The notes below the pieces were generated by a model that had not been told where the DNA came from, did not search any database, and saw only the letters and a list, made by a program, of their open reading frames with translations. From NCBI RefSeq assembly GCF_003859795.1, contig NZ_RQYI01000003.1, positions 54,881 to 118,880 on the forward strand: DNA of 64,000 nt. The letters run 5' to 3'. Positions within the stretch are counted from its first letter, which is position 1. Every line of letters begins with the position of its first letter. The position numbers and the translations under genes were made by a program. The stretch is from Alloprevotella sp. OH1205_COT-284. Its GTDB lineage: Bacteria > Bacteroidota > Bacteroidia > Bacteroidales > Bacteroidaceae. This document shows positions 46,186-55,774 of this stretch, piece by piece.

Positions 46186-48093
46186 ATGAAAAGAACATTC
46201 ATCAATAAACTCCTCATTCCGGTGGCAGCAATAGTCATGGGAGGGTTCGTTTCTTGCGAGGATTTTCTTACCCTCTATCCGACGGATTCCATTACCAAAG
46301 AGGAATTTTGGAATACCAGCAACGACGTGAACAACGTTCGTGCGGCTGCTTATTATCAGCTGACGGAAAACACTGGTAAAATATTGACTTGGGGAGAATT
46401 TCGTTCTGACAATGTTACACTCAACGACATGAAGCAGACGAAGTATCGTTACCTCCAAGAAGCTGTGTTGCAACCCACAGAAAACATGTTTGATTGGAGT
46501 AGCATGTACAAGGGAATAAATTTCTGCAACGAAGTCTTGGAAAATGGTCAAACGATGTTTGATCGTGGAGTCGATCCTTCTTTTACCGGTCGTGATTGGA
46601 ATTCCATTAAGGCTGAAATGACCGCCCTTCGTGCACTTTATTATTTCTATCTCGTACGTGCTTATAGAAACGTTCCCTATGTGACACATGCCGTGAGCAC
46701 CGATGTTGAAGCACAGGCTTCTCGTGTGGCAGCTACTTCCGGACAAGTCATCATGGATTCGCTCATCACCGGACTTGAAAGAGTGCTTGATGCCAAATAT
46801 GCAACTTTCAGTTATGGAACACAAGCAGAAAATAAAGGTCGTTGGACAGATCGATCTATTCGCGCTCTATTGGCTGATATGTGCCTTTGGAGGGCCGGAA
46901 TGGTCATGAAGGCTACTGAAAAAGCAAAAAGTTTTAATGACAAGCGTTTTTATGTGACCAATCAGCAAGGAGATACTCTTACTGCTGCACAGGAGAATGA
47001 TCTGTCGGCTCAGTTGCTCATCAAGGCACATGACTATGCTTCTTCCGTAATAGCCGAAATCCATAAAGATTACATCATTTATTTGGATCGAAACAATGTG
47101 GATCGAGAGAGCGATGAACGTAAGCAGCCGTTCCCGATGATTCGTAATCTTGTTTTTGCTTTCGGTACGCCCGACCTTGCATATTTTGACGTTTTTGGTA
47201 AAAAAAATTCGATTGAAACCATATTGGAACTTCAATTCGATGGAGTAAACACCAAGAATAAAGCACTTACCGATTTCTTCTATGGTAATCCGGAGGGAGC
47301 CTATCGTGCAGGAACAATGGTTGCCAACCCTCAACTTTTCAGTGTTGCCACTTCGGTCGATCCTGCCAAAGGTTATGGAAAAACGGATTTACGCTTTTTG
47401 AGTTATGGAAAATATACGCCGGGTTCAATCAGCAATGTGACTCCTATTATTAAAGGAGTGGCCACAAGTATTAGTGCATTAAATCCGGCCAATGTGATGT
47501 TGGGGTATATGGAAGACTCTTATAGAGCTGCCAACTCTCAGAATGGAAACTGGCCACTTTATCGTCTTGCCGATATGATGATGATCAAGGCAGAGGCCAT
47601 TGCTCGATTGAGAGAGGAACCGATCAATAATCCCAATTACAGTGATACCGAAGCTTATCTTTTGGCAAATGAATTGTTCCGTCGCAACAATCCCGCTTGT
47701 GACACTGTGAATACTTCTTCAACTGAATTTTGCGTTCGCCTTCGTCGTAAAAGTCTTGATGGAGATGATGCTGCTGCCAATATAAAAGCACGCTACGGAC
47801 ATTATTCCGGTTTGAAACATCTTATTTTCTGCGAACGACAACGCGAATTTATCGGAGAAGGTAAACGCTGGTTCGACATTGTGCGTGAGTGTGAGTTCCG
47901 AGGAGCAACGAAGGACGTCCTCAACGACTGGGTTGGATCCTCCTCCGTGGTACGTAATCGTCTTCGAACGATATGGTCGCTCTATAACCCGATCTACAAC
48001 GAAGAACTTAAAGTCAATGGTGTAGGTTTTGGTAATGGAGACGGAAAATTGCTTCAAAATCCTACTTGGGAAAAATATATGCCTAAAAAGTAA
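46186..48093 (+). CDS. SusD/RagB-family surface lipoprotein 1
   Basis: A 635-residue lipoprotein (signal ending GFVSC, Cys24) that forms the lid of the SusC-type transporter and helps bind its substrate. The usual N-terminal EDFLTLYPTDSITKEEFWNT and the TPR-like helices (AEMTALRALYYFYLVRAYRN) are present. The C-terminal FCERQREFIGEGKRWFDIVR is the family's most conserved stretch. A 133-base gap separates it from susC, larger than other gaps in this operon, but I found no strong hairpin there. It is 12 bases upstream of the second FAS1 gene. Confidence 0.92.
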   Translation: MKRTFINKLLIPVAAIVMGGFVSCEDFLTLYPTDSITKEEFWNTSNDVNNVRAAAYYQLTENTGKILTWGEFRSDNVTLNDMKQTKYRYLQEAVLQPTENMFDWSSMYKGINFCNEVLENGQTMFDRGVDPSFTGRDWNSIKAEMTALRALYYFYLVRAYRNVPYVTHAVSTDVEAQASRVAATSGQVIMDSLITGLERVLDAKYATFSYGTQAENKGRWTDRSIRALLADMCLWRAGMVMKATEKAKSFNDKRFYVTNQQGDTLTAAQENDLSAQLLIKAHDYASSVIAEIHKDYIIYLDRNNVDRESDERKQPFPMIRNLVFAFGTPDLAYFDVFGKKNSIETILELQFDGVNTKNKALTDFFYGNPEGAYRAGTMVANPQLFSVATSVDPAKGYGKTDLRFLSYGKYTPGSISNVTPIIKGVATSISALNPANVMLGYMEDSYRAANSQNGNWPLYRLADMMMIKAEAIARLREEPINNPNYSDTEAYLLANELFRRNNPACDTVNTSSTEFCVRLRRKSLDGDDAAANIKARYGHYSGLKHLIFCERQREFIGEGKRWFDIVRECEFRGATKDVLNDWVGSSSVVRNRLRTIWSLYNPIYNEELKVNGVGFGNGDGKLLQNPTWEKYMPKK

Positions 48094-48105
48094 AAACAGA
48101 CCGCT

Positions 48106-50235
48106 ATGAACAGAAATCGTTTCACCATAAAACAACTGATGGGCTATTGTGGAGCTTTGCTCTTAACGGCCGGTTTGCTGTTCTTTACGCAGAGTTGTAA
48201 AGAAAGCATTGATGACAGCAATTTTGCTATTGCAAAAGAGCAAACGATCACAGATTATCTTGGAGGGCAAGAGAACTTCTCGCTCATTAAAAAAGTATTT
48301 GACCGAGTTCCGCTTGGTAATAAGAACACGGCATCACCTATCAGTTCTGTGCTTTCGGCTCGCGGAAATTACACCATTTTCGCCCCTAATAATCAAGCCG
48401 TACAACAGCATATCGATTCTATCCTCGGAGAAGGAAAAAAAGTTGAAGATCTCTCCGATGAACAAGCCAAATTGATTGCTTATAGCTGTATCATTGACAA
48501 TGGTACGGAAAGTGCTTATGAAAGCCCCGAATTCCCTATCGGTGGTGCTTTCCCGAAAAGTGATTTGGCAGACCGCTCCATTACTTGTGAGGAAAAAGCT
48601 GTTGGCAACAACAACTTCTTTTTGATCAATGGCAAATCAAAAGTCATTAAGACTGACATTAAGCTCAGCAATGGTTTTGTGCATGTCGTTGAAAAAGTTT
48701 TGGCTCCTTCTAACGAAAGTGTACCTGCGCTCATTAAATTAGCCCCCAATATGCGAATCATGGCAGTCTTGTTGGAAGCTACCGGTTGGAATAATCGAAT
48801 GAGCGATTATATTGACGAACGTTATGAAAATGAGGAGCGTGAGCAAACCTGGACTCTAAATCAGGTTTCTCCTTTCTATGTAGCACAGCATCGTTATTTG
48901 GGCTACACCGGATTTGTAGAAACCGATAAAGTATTCCAAGATAAATGGGGCATACCTGCTCCTAATTATGATGCTTCTGCCGGAACCATTACCAACGCCT
49001 CCGAAATCATCGCTGCAATTACTGCCAAGTGTGAAGAAGCTTATGGAACAGAAGCCCAAGGTGATTTGAAAAATGAGAATAATGCAATCAATCGTTTTGT
49101 TGCTTATCACTTTATCGAAGGTAAAGTTCCTCACAACCAGTTTGTACAACACTTTAATGAATGGGGGTACAAATACGGAGATATCAAGAATCCTCAACAA
49201 ACGACGTATAGCATTGACATTTGGGACTATTTTGTCACAGTGGGCGATCGTCGCGGTTTGATCAAGGTAATGCAGGATGCTGCTGACCGTAAAATCTACC
49301 TTAACCGTACATGTAAATATAATCCCAAGGACAATTACAAGCAAGTGGCCGTAATTCGTCCCGGTATTGAGGTCTTGGCAGTAAATGAGCATGAAGGTGT
49401 TCTCTATGACAACAATGCCAAAAACGGTTTCTTCTACCCGATTAACGACATTCTTATATTAGATAAGCCCACAGCCCGGGCTTTGGGATATGAGCGCATA
49501 CGTTTCGATCTTTCCACGATGCTTCCGGAGCTGCTTTCTTATGGCTGTCGTTCTGAAAAGAAGTATACCTATTTTCCAAAATTATCTTCTCCGCGTGCCG
49601 ATGGTACAAAAGGATATTTTAAGAATATTCTCAACGAGAGTGCGGATACCCGTCTGCTTTATCTCCATGCTTCTCATTATGGAGGTACGGGATGGCGTGA
49701 CTATCAAGGTGACGAATTTATGGTAGCCGGTGTATATGACTTTACTTTGCGTCTGCCGCCTGTTCCCGTTGATGGTACCTATGAGATCCGTATGGGAATT
49801 ACGAATAACACTTTGCGCGGCATGTGTCAAATTTATTTCGGTGACGATCCCAATCGTCTTGTTCCGGCAGGTTTGCCTCTTGACATGCGACAGGCCGCGG
49901 CCAATAATGACAATGTCGGCTGGGTGGCAGATGGAAAGGATGAAGATGTTAATGCCGAAAATGACAAAAATATGCGTAATCAGGGCTACATGAAAGCCAC
50001 TAAATTCTTTACGCAATGTGATGGTAAAGGCGACTCTAACGTACGCAATATTACTCACGGTGCTTATGCTTCTCTTCGTCGCATCATCACAACTCAGTCC
50101 CTCAAAGCGAATAAGACCTATTACCTCAGATTCAAATCGGCTCTTGACAAGAGTGACTCTCAGTTCTTCTCTGATTACTTTGAGATCGTTCACAGCTCTG
50201 TTTATAATGGAGTAGAAGCCGAAGATGTATGGTAA
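48106..50235 (+). CDS. FAS1 (fasciclin) domain lipoprotein 2
   Basis: A 709-residue lipoprotein (signal ending FFTQSC, Cys31). The N-terminal FAS1 domain carries the motif NYTIFAPNNQAVQQHI near residue 88, and a second FAS1-like segment follows around residues 210-390. The C-terminal 230 residues form a different, β-rich domain with DFTLRLPPVPVDGTYEIRMG and YYLRFKSALD, reminiscent of carbohydrate-binding β-sandwiches; a counterpart is found in the next protein. It lies 12 bases after susD. A hairpin follows its stop codon. Confidence 0.78.
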   Translation: MNRNRFTIKQLMGYCGALLLTAGLLFFTQSCKESIDDSNFAIAKEQTITDYLGGQENFSLIKKVFDRVPLGNKNTASPISSVLSARGNYTIFAPNNQAVQQHIDSILGEGKKVEDLSDEQAKLIAYSCIIDNGTESAYESPEFPIGGAFPKSDLADRSITCEEKAVGNNNFFLINGKSKVIKTDIKLSNGFVHVVEKVLAPSNESVPALIKLAPNMRIMAVLLEATGWNNRMSDYIDERYENEEREQTWTLNQVSPFYVAQHRYLGYTGFVETDKVFQDKWGIPAPNYDASAGTITNASEIIAAITAKCEEAYGTEAQGDLKNENNAINRFVAYHFIEGKVPHNQFVQHFNEWGYKYGDIKNPQQTTYSIDIWDYFVTVGDRRGLIKVMQDAADRKIYLNRTCKYNPKDNYKQVAVIRPGIEVLAVNEHEGVLYDNNAKNGFFYPINDILILDKPTARALGYERIRFDLSTMLPELLSYGCRSEKKYTYFPKLSSPRADGTKGYFKNILNESADTRLLYLHASHYGGTGWRDYQGDEFMVAGVYDFTLRLPPVPVDGTYEIRMGITNNTLRGMCQIYFGDDPNRLVPAGLPLDMRQAAANNDNVGWVADGKDEDVNAENDKNMRNQGYMKATKFFTQCDGKGDSNVRNITHGAYASLRRIITTQSLKANKTYYLRFKSALDKSDSQFFSDYFEIVHSSVYNGVEAEDVW

Positions 50236-50241
50236 AATCCC

Positions 50242-50268
50242 TATCGACTCCCTCAATGGGAGTCGATA
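50242..50268 (+). promoter_or_regulatory. Intra-operon hairpin between the second and third FAS1 genes
   Basis: An 11-bp perfect stem TATCGACTCCC / GGGAGTCGATA with a 5-nt loop, flanked by ATCC / GGGGAT that may extend it. There is no T-run, so it is more likely an RNA-stability or partial-termination element than a full terminator. Confidence 0.55.
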
Positions 50269-50307
50269 AAAGGGGATGATTCAAAAAATAATGAAACATC
50301 AAGAACA

Positions 50308-52215
50308 ATGAAAAATACATTTTCTAAATGGATTAAGCCCGGTGCATTGGGAGTGTTTGCTCTGATGGCTTTTGCGGCTTGTTCGGAAGATCACTTCGAA
50401 ATCAAGGATACCGGACTTGGTGAGCAAACGCTTTGGGAAAGCATCAAGAGTAATCCTGAGTTAACCGACTTTGCAGATATTCTTCAACGCACAAGGGTGA
50501 TGAAGAGCGAAAATGATAACAGTAGCCAGCTTAAAGCCGGCGAGCTTCTTACGCAAATGCAAAGTTTCACGTTGTGGGCTCCCCTCAACAATACCTATAA
50601 TGCCAAAGCTTGGAAAGATACGTTGGATGCGGCAGATCGTCTTCGTGCCGAAGGCACCGCTGCCGGAAAGAGTGCAGCCCAACAAATCGACTATCTTGTT
50701 TGGCAACAGTTCGTGGGTAACCACATTGCCCGTTTCAACTACGAAGGCCTCGGACGTGAGAAACGTGTGAGAATGTTCAACGCGAAAAAGGTGTTGCTGT
50801 CCGGTTCTACTTTTAACGGACTTCCCCAAAGCGGTGCTTCTGTGAGTGCCAGCAATGGAACACTCCACCTGTTGAAAGGAGCCTCACCCTTTGCTTATAA
50901 TATTTATGATTATCTTTCTGCCAATCCGGCGCTCCACAAGATTTCTTCCGATATAAAGAAGCCCGAATATGAGAAAGTAGACACTTTGTGGGAGCGTTCA
51001 CCGAAAGGAGCTCTCAATGAATATGGACAAATGGTTTATATCGATACCCTTATCAATCGCTACAATCTCCTTCTTCGTGCATCGGGTGCCGATATTCGAA
51101 ACGAAGACTCCACTTATGTTGCTTTGTTGCCCACAAACGCCGCATGGCAGCAAGCCGTAGAGAAGGTGGGCAAGGTGTATACTTATGGATCTCGTTACTC
51201 TTACGATTGGAACGGACAAGGTTTCCAACGTAATCGCGAACAAGGAACTCAGTATAAACTCGATGGTAAGATGCACTCAGATCCGACGCGTACGCTTGCC
51301 GACTCTCTTCGTGAGTATGCAGTGCAGTCAAACATCATCAGAAATCTCTTTTTGGCACCTTATCGTATCAAAGGAGGAGAAGTGATGGATTCTGCGGCTC
51401 TTATGCATCATGTCACTCACGCCGACTCTTTGATTGCAACGGGTGGACTGGTCTTCTATAATCCTGCTGCAAAGAAAGAAGCTCCGGATGCAAATTTTAA
51501 TCCCACTTTTGCCGGTTTGAAACCTTATCGTGCTTCTAACGGATATGTGTTCAACATGGAAGAATATCGTTTTGATCCTGCTTACACTTTTGTGCGTGAA
51601 ATCAGTTTCCTTCTTTCTTCTAATTCTAACTACTATGTTGCCAAAAGCGACAATGCCGTTTTCAAAACGGGTACCACTCTTCGTCTGACCACGAATAACC
51701 ACAATAAATACCGTAAGGTTGAAAGCGAAGAAGAAGGAGCCGAACCTGTTTATGTCGGAGTGGAAGGAGATGTAGAAGGAGATAGCTACCAACGATTCGA
51801 AATGCAATCCGAACGTAGTGACCTTACGATAGATTTCCGTCTTCCCTACGTACTTAGTGCGGCTTATCGGATCAAACTGATCATGGTGCCGAGCAAAATT
51901 AACCTTGACATCGTGCCGGATCCGGAAACGGATACGGAAGTGGTGAAGTTTGATGCCGAAATCATTGATGACGAAAACCGTTCGAGCGGCAAGGTGACTA
52001 TTGATCAAACGAAGGGACAATTTGATCAAAACAAAGTCAATGAGATTGTGCTTTGGAATAAATACGAATTTCCCAAGTGCTATGCCGGCCTTCCCTCCAA
52101 TTATGTTTCTTTCCCCCGTTTGCGCCTCACTCTTCCTCGCAAAGGACGCGGTCCATTGCTTTGCAAGGCACTCAATATCGTGAAGGTTGTTGTTGAGCCT
52201 TATCGCGGTGAATAA
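50308..52215 (+). CDS. FAS1 (fasciclin) domain lipoprotein 3
   Basis: A 635-residue lipoprotein (signal ending AFAAC, Cys25). FAS1-like motifs are SFTLWAPLNNTYNAKAW (near residue 90) and TYVALLPTNAAWQQAV (near 270). The C-terminal part (about residues 490-635) has DLTIDFRLPYVLSAAYRIKL and KVNEIVLWNKYEFPKCYAGL, β-rich and similar in pattern to the end of FAS1 lipoprotein 2. It sits 27 bases upstream of the second susC. With the first two FAS1 proteins it may form surface parts of the transporter complex, but that is inference. Confidence 0.75.
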   Translation: MKNTFSKWIKPGALGVFALMAFAACSEDHFEIKDTGLGEQTLWESIKSNPELTDFADILQRTRVMKSENDNSSQLKAGELLTQMQSFTLWAPLNNTYNAKAWKDTLDAADRLRAEGTAAGKSAAQQIDYLVWQQFVGNHIARFNYEGLGREKRVRMFNAKKVLLSGSTFNGLPQSGASVSASNGTLHLLKGASPFAYNIYDYLSANPALHKISSDIKKPEYEKVDTLWERSPKGALNEYGQMVYIDTLINRYNLLLRASGADIRNEDSTYVALLPTNAAWQQAVEKVGKVYTYGSRYSYDWNGQGFQRNREQGTQYKLDGKMHSDPTRTLADSLREYAVQSNIIRNLFLAPYRIKGGEVMDSAALMHHVTHADSLIATGGLVFYNPAAKKEAPDANFNPTFAGLKPYRASNGYVFNMEEYRFDPAYTFVREISFLLSSNSNYYVAKSDNAVFKTGTTLRLTTNNHNKYRKVESEEEGAEPVYVGVEGDVEGDSYQRFEMQSERSDLTIDFRLPYVLSAAYRIKLIMVPSKINLDIVPDPETDTEVVKFDAEIIDDENRSSGKVTIDQTKGQFDQNKVNEIVLWNKYEFPKCYAGLPSNYVSFPRLRLTLPRKGRGPLLCKALNIVKVVVEPYRGE

Positions 52216-52242
52216 TTCTCCTAACAAAAATTTCCGAAGATT

Positions 52243-55200
52243 ATGAATAACGATAATCGCAATCAGATGATGCAATCCGCTCTTCGATGCGGCGTAAGCC
52301 TCTTTCTCCTTTCCGGGGTGTGCGTGCTCAATGCCGGGGCTCAGAATCCCGTAGGGGAAGATACCATCGCTCGCAAATCCGTAGCCCGCCTCCGGCTTCC
52401 TGATTATCAGATGAAGGAAGTGAAAGGCTATGTTTACGATGCTGCTACTCGCACACCTTTGGCCGGTGTACGTGTTCAAGCACTCAATAATCGCTACTAT
52501 ACGGCCTTGACAGATGAGAAGGGGGGATATACCATTAGCGTTCCCCAACACATCACCGCTCTTTATATTTCTACCGAAGGCTACAATTCGGTGCAAACTC
52601 CCGTGAAAGGTGCGGAAGGCGTCAAAGCATTTCTTTACAGCACGCATTTCAAGAACCTTTACACCGATGGCACTCAGATTTTACAAACGGATAATTTACG
52701 CCTCGAAGAATCCAGTTCCACAACGGTTGAGAACGACATAGAAAACAGCCTTAATGCTTCCGTGCGCACAATCAATCGTGGAGGTCTGGTGGCACAGGGA
52801 GCTGCCATGTTCATCAACGGCATAAATTCTCTCAATGCCAACGCACAGCCGCTCATTGTGGTCGATGGCGTGATTTGGGATATGCAATATGATCGCAAGG
52901 CCATTCACGACGGATTTTATAATAATATCTTTAACCTCATTGACACCGAGGATATCGAGAATATCGAAGTCCTTCGTAGTGGAACGGCACTTTATGGTTC
53001 CGAGGGGGCAAATGGGGTTATTCGCATCACCACCAAACGCGGTAAATCGATGGCGACTCGCATTAAGATTCGTGCTTTTGGTGGAATAGAGTTCATGCCC
53101 AAAAAGATGAGCATGATGGATGCCGGTCAATATCGTAATTATCTGACCGAATTCCTCGGCACAACAAAGAATTCTGATCTTCTCGCATCGTCATTTAATA
53201 TCCCTTTCCTCAACGAAAACAAAAACTATCTCTTCTACAATCAGTATCATAATAACACCGATTGGCAGAAAGATATTTATCACACTGCTTTCACCCAAAA
53301 CTATCGCGTTAATGTGCAAGGTGGTGATGATGTTGCGATGTATAATCTTTCGCTTGGTTTTGTAGACGGACAAGCCACAGCCAAGAATAACGATTTCAAT
53401 CGTTTGAACATTCGTTTTAACACCGATGTAAAACTGGCCAAAGGTTTCACCACCGAGTTGGATATGGCTTATGTCCGCAATGCTTATAATCTGCGTGACA
53501 ACGGATGGGCACCGAGCTACGAGCGTAAGAACATCTCCTCTCCCAATGTGCTCGGATTGATTCAAGCCCCCTTCGTAGACCCTTATGCACATTTTGTTTA
53601 CTACGCCGGAGAAAATCGCCTTGCGCTTGGGCATACCGATCGCGTCTTGGCGGGCATGAATTATTCAGACCCCAATAACCCCTTCTTGTTTGCGCAAGAT
53701 TTCGGATTTGAAGGATTGGCCAATCCTTATTGGATATTGCTCAATGGGCAGGGTGATAACAAAAACTACCAAGAGCAAACGCAATTCTCCATCAATATTG
53801 CTCCCCGTTACGAAATCACGCCTTATCTCACCATTAGCAATCGCTTTGCTTATTTGCTGAATCGCAGCAACGAAAAATACTTTATGCCCAAGAGCGGTAC
53901 GCCTCTCAAAGATGTGAAGAATTTGGGAACGGTGCAAAGTGTCATTGGAACGCAATTCGGTAAGGAAACAACTCTTTACAACGATCTTCGTTTGACATGG
54001 AAACGTAATTACGGCAAACATCAATGGGACGTGTTCGGAGGTTTCAGAATGAGCTCCTACACCTATTCCGATAGTCATGCCGAAGGTTACAACAATGACA
54101 ACGACAAGATGCCCAACCTCCGATACTCTTTGCAGTACATCGGTTATGGCGGTGTCAATGACCGTTGGATCAACCTCAGCTACTATGCCAATGTTGATTA
54201 CAATTTCATGAATCGTTATTTCATCAAGGCCATCACCTCTGCCGAAGCCTCTTCTCGTTTTGGTAAGCAGGCCGAGTCCGGTGTTAAGATAGCCGGTGTG
54301 AAATGGGGACTTTTCCCCTCGCTTCAAGCCGGTTGGGTGATGACCAACGAAAATTGGTTCAATGTGTCGGGCATAGACTATGCCAAATTAACCGCAGGCT
54401 ATGAAGTCAGTGGAAATGACAATGTCGATTACTACGCTGCTCGTACTTATTTCCGCAACGTCAAGTTCCTCGATCGTGCAACTTCTCTTGAATTGGCCAA
54501 TATTCAAAACCCTAAAATTCAATGGGAAACAACCTATCGTTGGAATTTGGGCTTGCAGCTTAATTTGTTGAAAAATCGTCTTTCGCTCGGTGCCGAATAT
54601 TTTAATGCACGCACCACAGATCTGCTTACGCGCAAAACCGTGAGTGACATCACCGGTTTGGATCGCATGTGGACAAATGAGGGCGAACTGACCAACAAAG
54701 GATTTAACCTCAGTGTAAATGCTGTTTTGATCAATGAAAGAAATTGGAAGTGGCAACTTGGAGCAACCGTCGGACACTACAAAAACGAAATCACCGCTTT
54801 GCCCCGCACTTCCAACAATACCATCGAAACATGGGCTCTTGATGCGTCCGGTCACAAAATTCCGGATTCTAAAAAGACCATTATCGGATATACGTCTTCC
54901 GTCTATGGACAAGACAATATCCTCACCACCGTAGGAGAGCCCTTGGGAGTCTTTTATGGCTATCAGACCAACGGCGTCTTCTCAACTTCCGAGGAAGCCG
55001 CAGCCGCAGGTTTGAAATATCCCACCGGGCTTTCCACGCAACCCTCTCGTGATTTCAAAGCCGGCGACGTTCGTTTTGTGGATCAAAACGGCGACGGTTG
55101 GATCAATGAAGCCGACCGTGTGAAGATTGGCGATCCTCACCCCGACTTTTACGGAAACATTTACACCTCCCTCTCTTGGAAGCGTTTGACTCTTGATCTT

Positions 55201-55638
55201 AGCTTCAAATATTCTTTGGGCAACGATGTGTTCAACTATCAACGTATGCAACTCGAAAGTGCCAACAATATTTGGAATCAGACCACGGCTGTTGTCAATC
55301 GTTGGCGTTCCGAAGGGCAAGTGACCAATGTGCCTCGCACGATGTCGCAAGAGTCTTTGCAATGGGTGAACAACGAGCGTTTCTCCGATCGTTGGATCGA
55401 AGATGCCTCTTATCTCAAATTCAAGAAAGTTCGCCTCACTTACGAGCTGCCGGTCAGCCTCTCTTGGCTGCAAGGGCTTTCGGTTTGGGGAGAAGCCAAC
55501 AACGTCTTCACTCTCAGCAAGTATTGGGGCAATGATCCCGAAGTCACTGCCGGCAATGGAGTCTTCTATCAAGGCATAGATGCCGGTTATCTCATGCAGT
55601 CCCGAAGTTTCAATCTCGGAGTGACCGTCAATCTCTAA
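52243..55638 (+). CDS. SusC/RagA-family TonB-linked outer-membrane transporter 2
   Basis: A 1131-residue transporter with a signal peptide ending VLNAGAQN. The carboxypeptidase-regulatory-like domain is VKGYVYDAATRTPLAGVRVQ. The plug has INSLNANAQPLIVVDGVIWD and IEVLRSGTALYGSEGANGVI, then RITTKRGK, and the barrel ends QSRSFNLGVTVNL. It is only distantly similar to the first SusC of the operon, mainly in the plug, so it is not a recent tandem duplicate. It probably works with the SusD encoded next. Confidence 0.92.
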   Translation: MNNDNRNQMMQSALRCGVSLFLLSGVCVLNAGAQNPVGEDTIARKSVARLRLPDYQMKEVKGYVYDAATRTPLAGVRVQALNNRYYTALTDEKGGYTISVPQHITALYISTEGYNSVQTPVKGAEGVKAFLYSTHFKNLYTDGTQILQTDNLRLEESSSTTVENDIENSLNASVRTINRGGLVAQGAAMFINGINSLNANAQPLIVVDGVIWDMQYDRKAIHDGFYNNIFNLIDTEDIENIEVLRSGTALYGSEGANGVIRITTKRGKSMATRIKIRAFGGIEFMPKKMSMMDAGQYRNYLTEFLGTTKNSDLLASSFNIPFLNENKNYLFYNQYHNNTDWQKDIYHTAFTQNYRVNVQGGDDVAMYNLSLGFVDGQATAKNNDFNRLNIRFNTDVKLAKGFTTELDMAYVRNAYNLRDNGWAPSYERKNISSPNVLGLIQAPFVDPYAHFVYYAGENRLALGHTDRVLAGMNYSDPNNPFLFAQDFGFEGLANPYWILLNGQGDNKNYQEQTQFSINIAPRYEITPYLTISNRFAYLLNRSNEKYFMPKSGTPLKDVKNLGTVQSVIGTQFGKETTLYNDLRLTWKRNYGKHQWDVFGGFRMSSYTYSDSHAEGYNNDNDKMPNLRYSLQYIGYGGVNDRWINLSYYANVDYNFMNRYFIKAITSAEASSRFGKQAESGVKIAGVKWGLFPSLQAGWVMTNENWFNVSGIDYAKLTAGYEVSGNDNVDYYAARTYFRNVKFLDRATSLELANIQNPKIQWETTYRWNLGLQLNLLKNRLSLGAEYFNARTTDLLTRKTVSDITGLDRMWTNEGELTNKGFNLSVNAVLINERNWKWQLGATVGHYKNEITALPRTSNNTIETWALDASGHKIPDSKKTIIGYTSSVYGQDNILTTVGEPLGVFYGYQTNGVFSTSEEAAAAGLKYPTGLSTQPSRDFKAGDVRFVDQNGDGWINEADRVKIGDPHPDFYGNIYTSLSWKRLTLDLSFKYSLGNDVFNYQRMQLESANNIWNQTTAVVNRWRSEGQVTNVPRTMSQESLQWVNNERFSDRWIEDASYLKFKKVRLTYELPVSLSWLQGLSVWGEANNVFTLSKYWGNDPEVTAGNGVFYQGIDAGYLMQSRSFNLGVTVNL

Positions 55639-55650
55639 AAACTGCATCAT

Positions 55651-55726
55651 CGGCTTATTTGAGGTCGTGACTATGAGAACTCTCCATTTGGAAGTTCTCG
55701 TAGTCCACGCCCGAAGCCGCTCAAAT
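55651..55726 (+). promoter_or_regulatory. Structured intergenic RNA between the second susC and susD
   Basis: A central hairpin (55666-55709) has GACTATGAGAACT paired with AGTTCTCGTAGTC (one G-T wobble) and three more pairs past a single bulge. Just outside are CGGCTT-ATTTGAG on the left and AAGCCG-CTCAAAT on the right: both halves are complementary, but in an order that makes the two helices mutually exclusive or a pseudoknot. Confidence 0.55.
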
Positions 55727-55774
55727 CTCGACTTCCTCTAAATCGCGAAATCACATTTTCCAAACTTAGCCACC

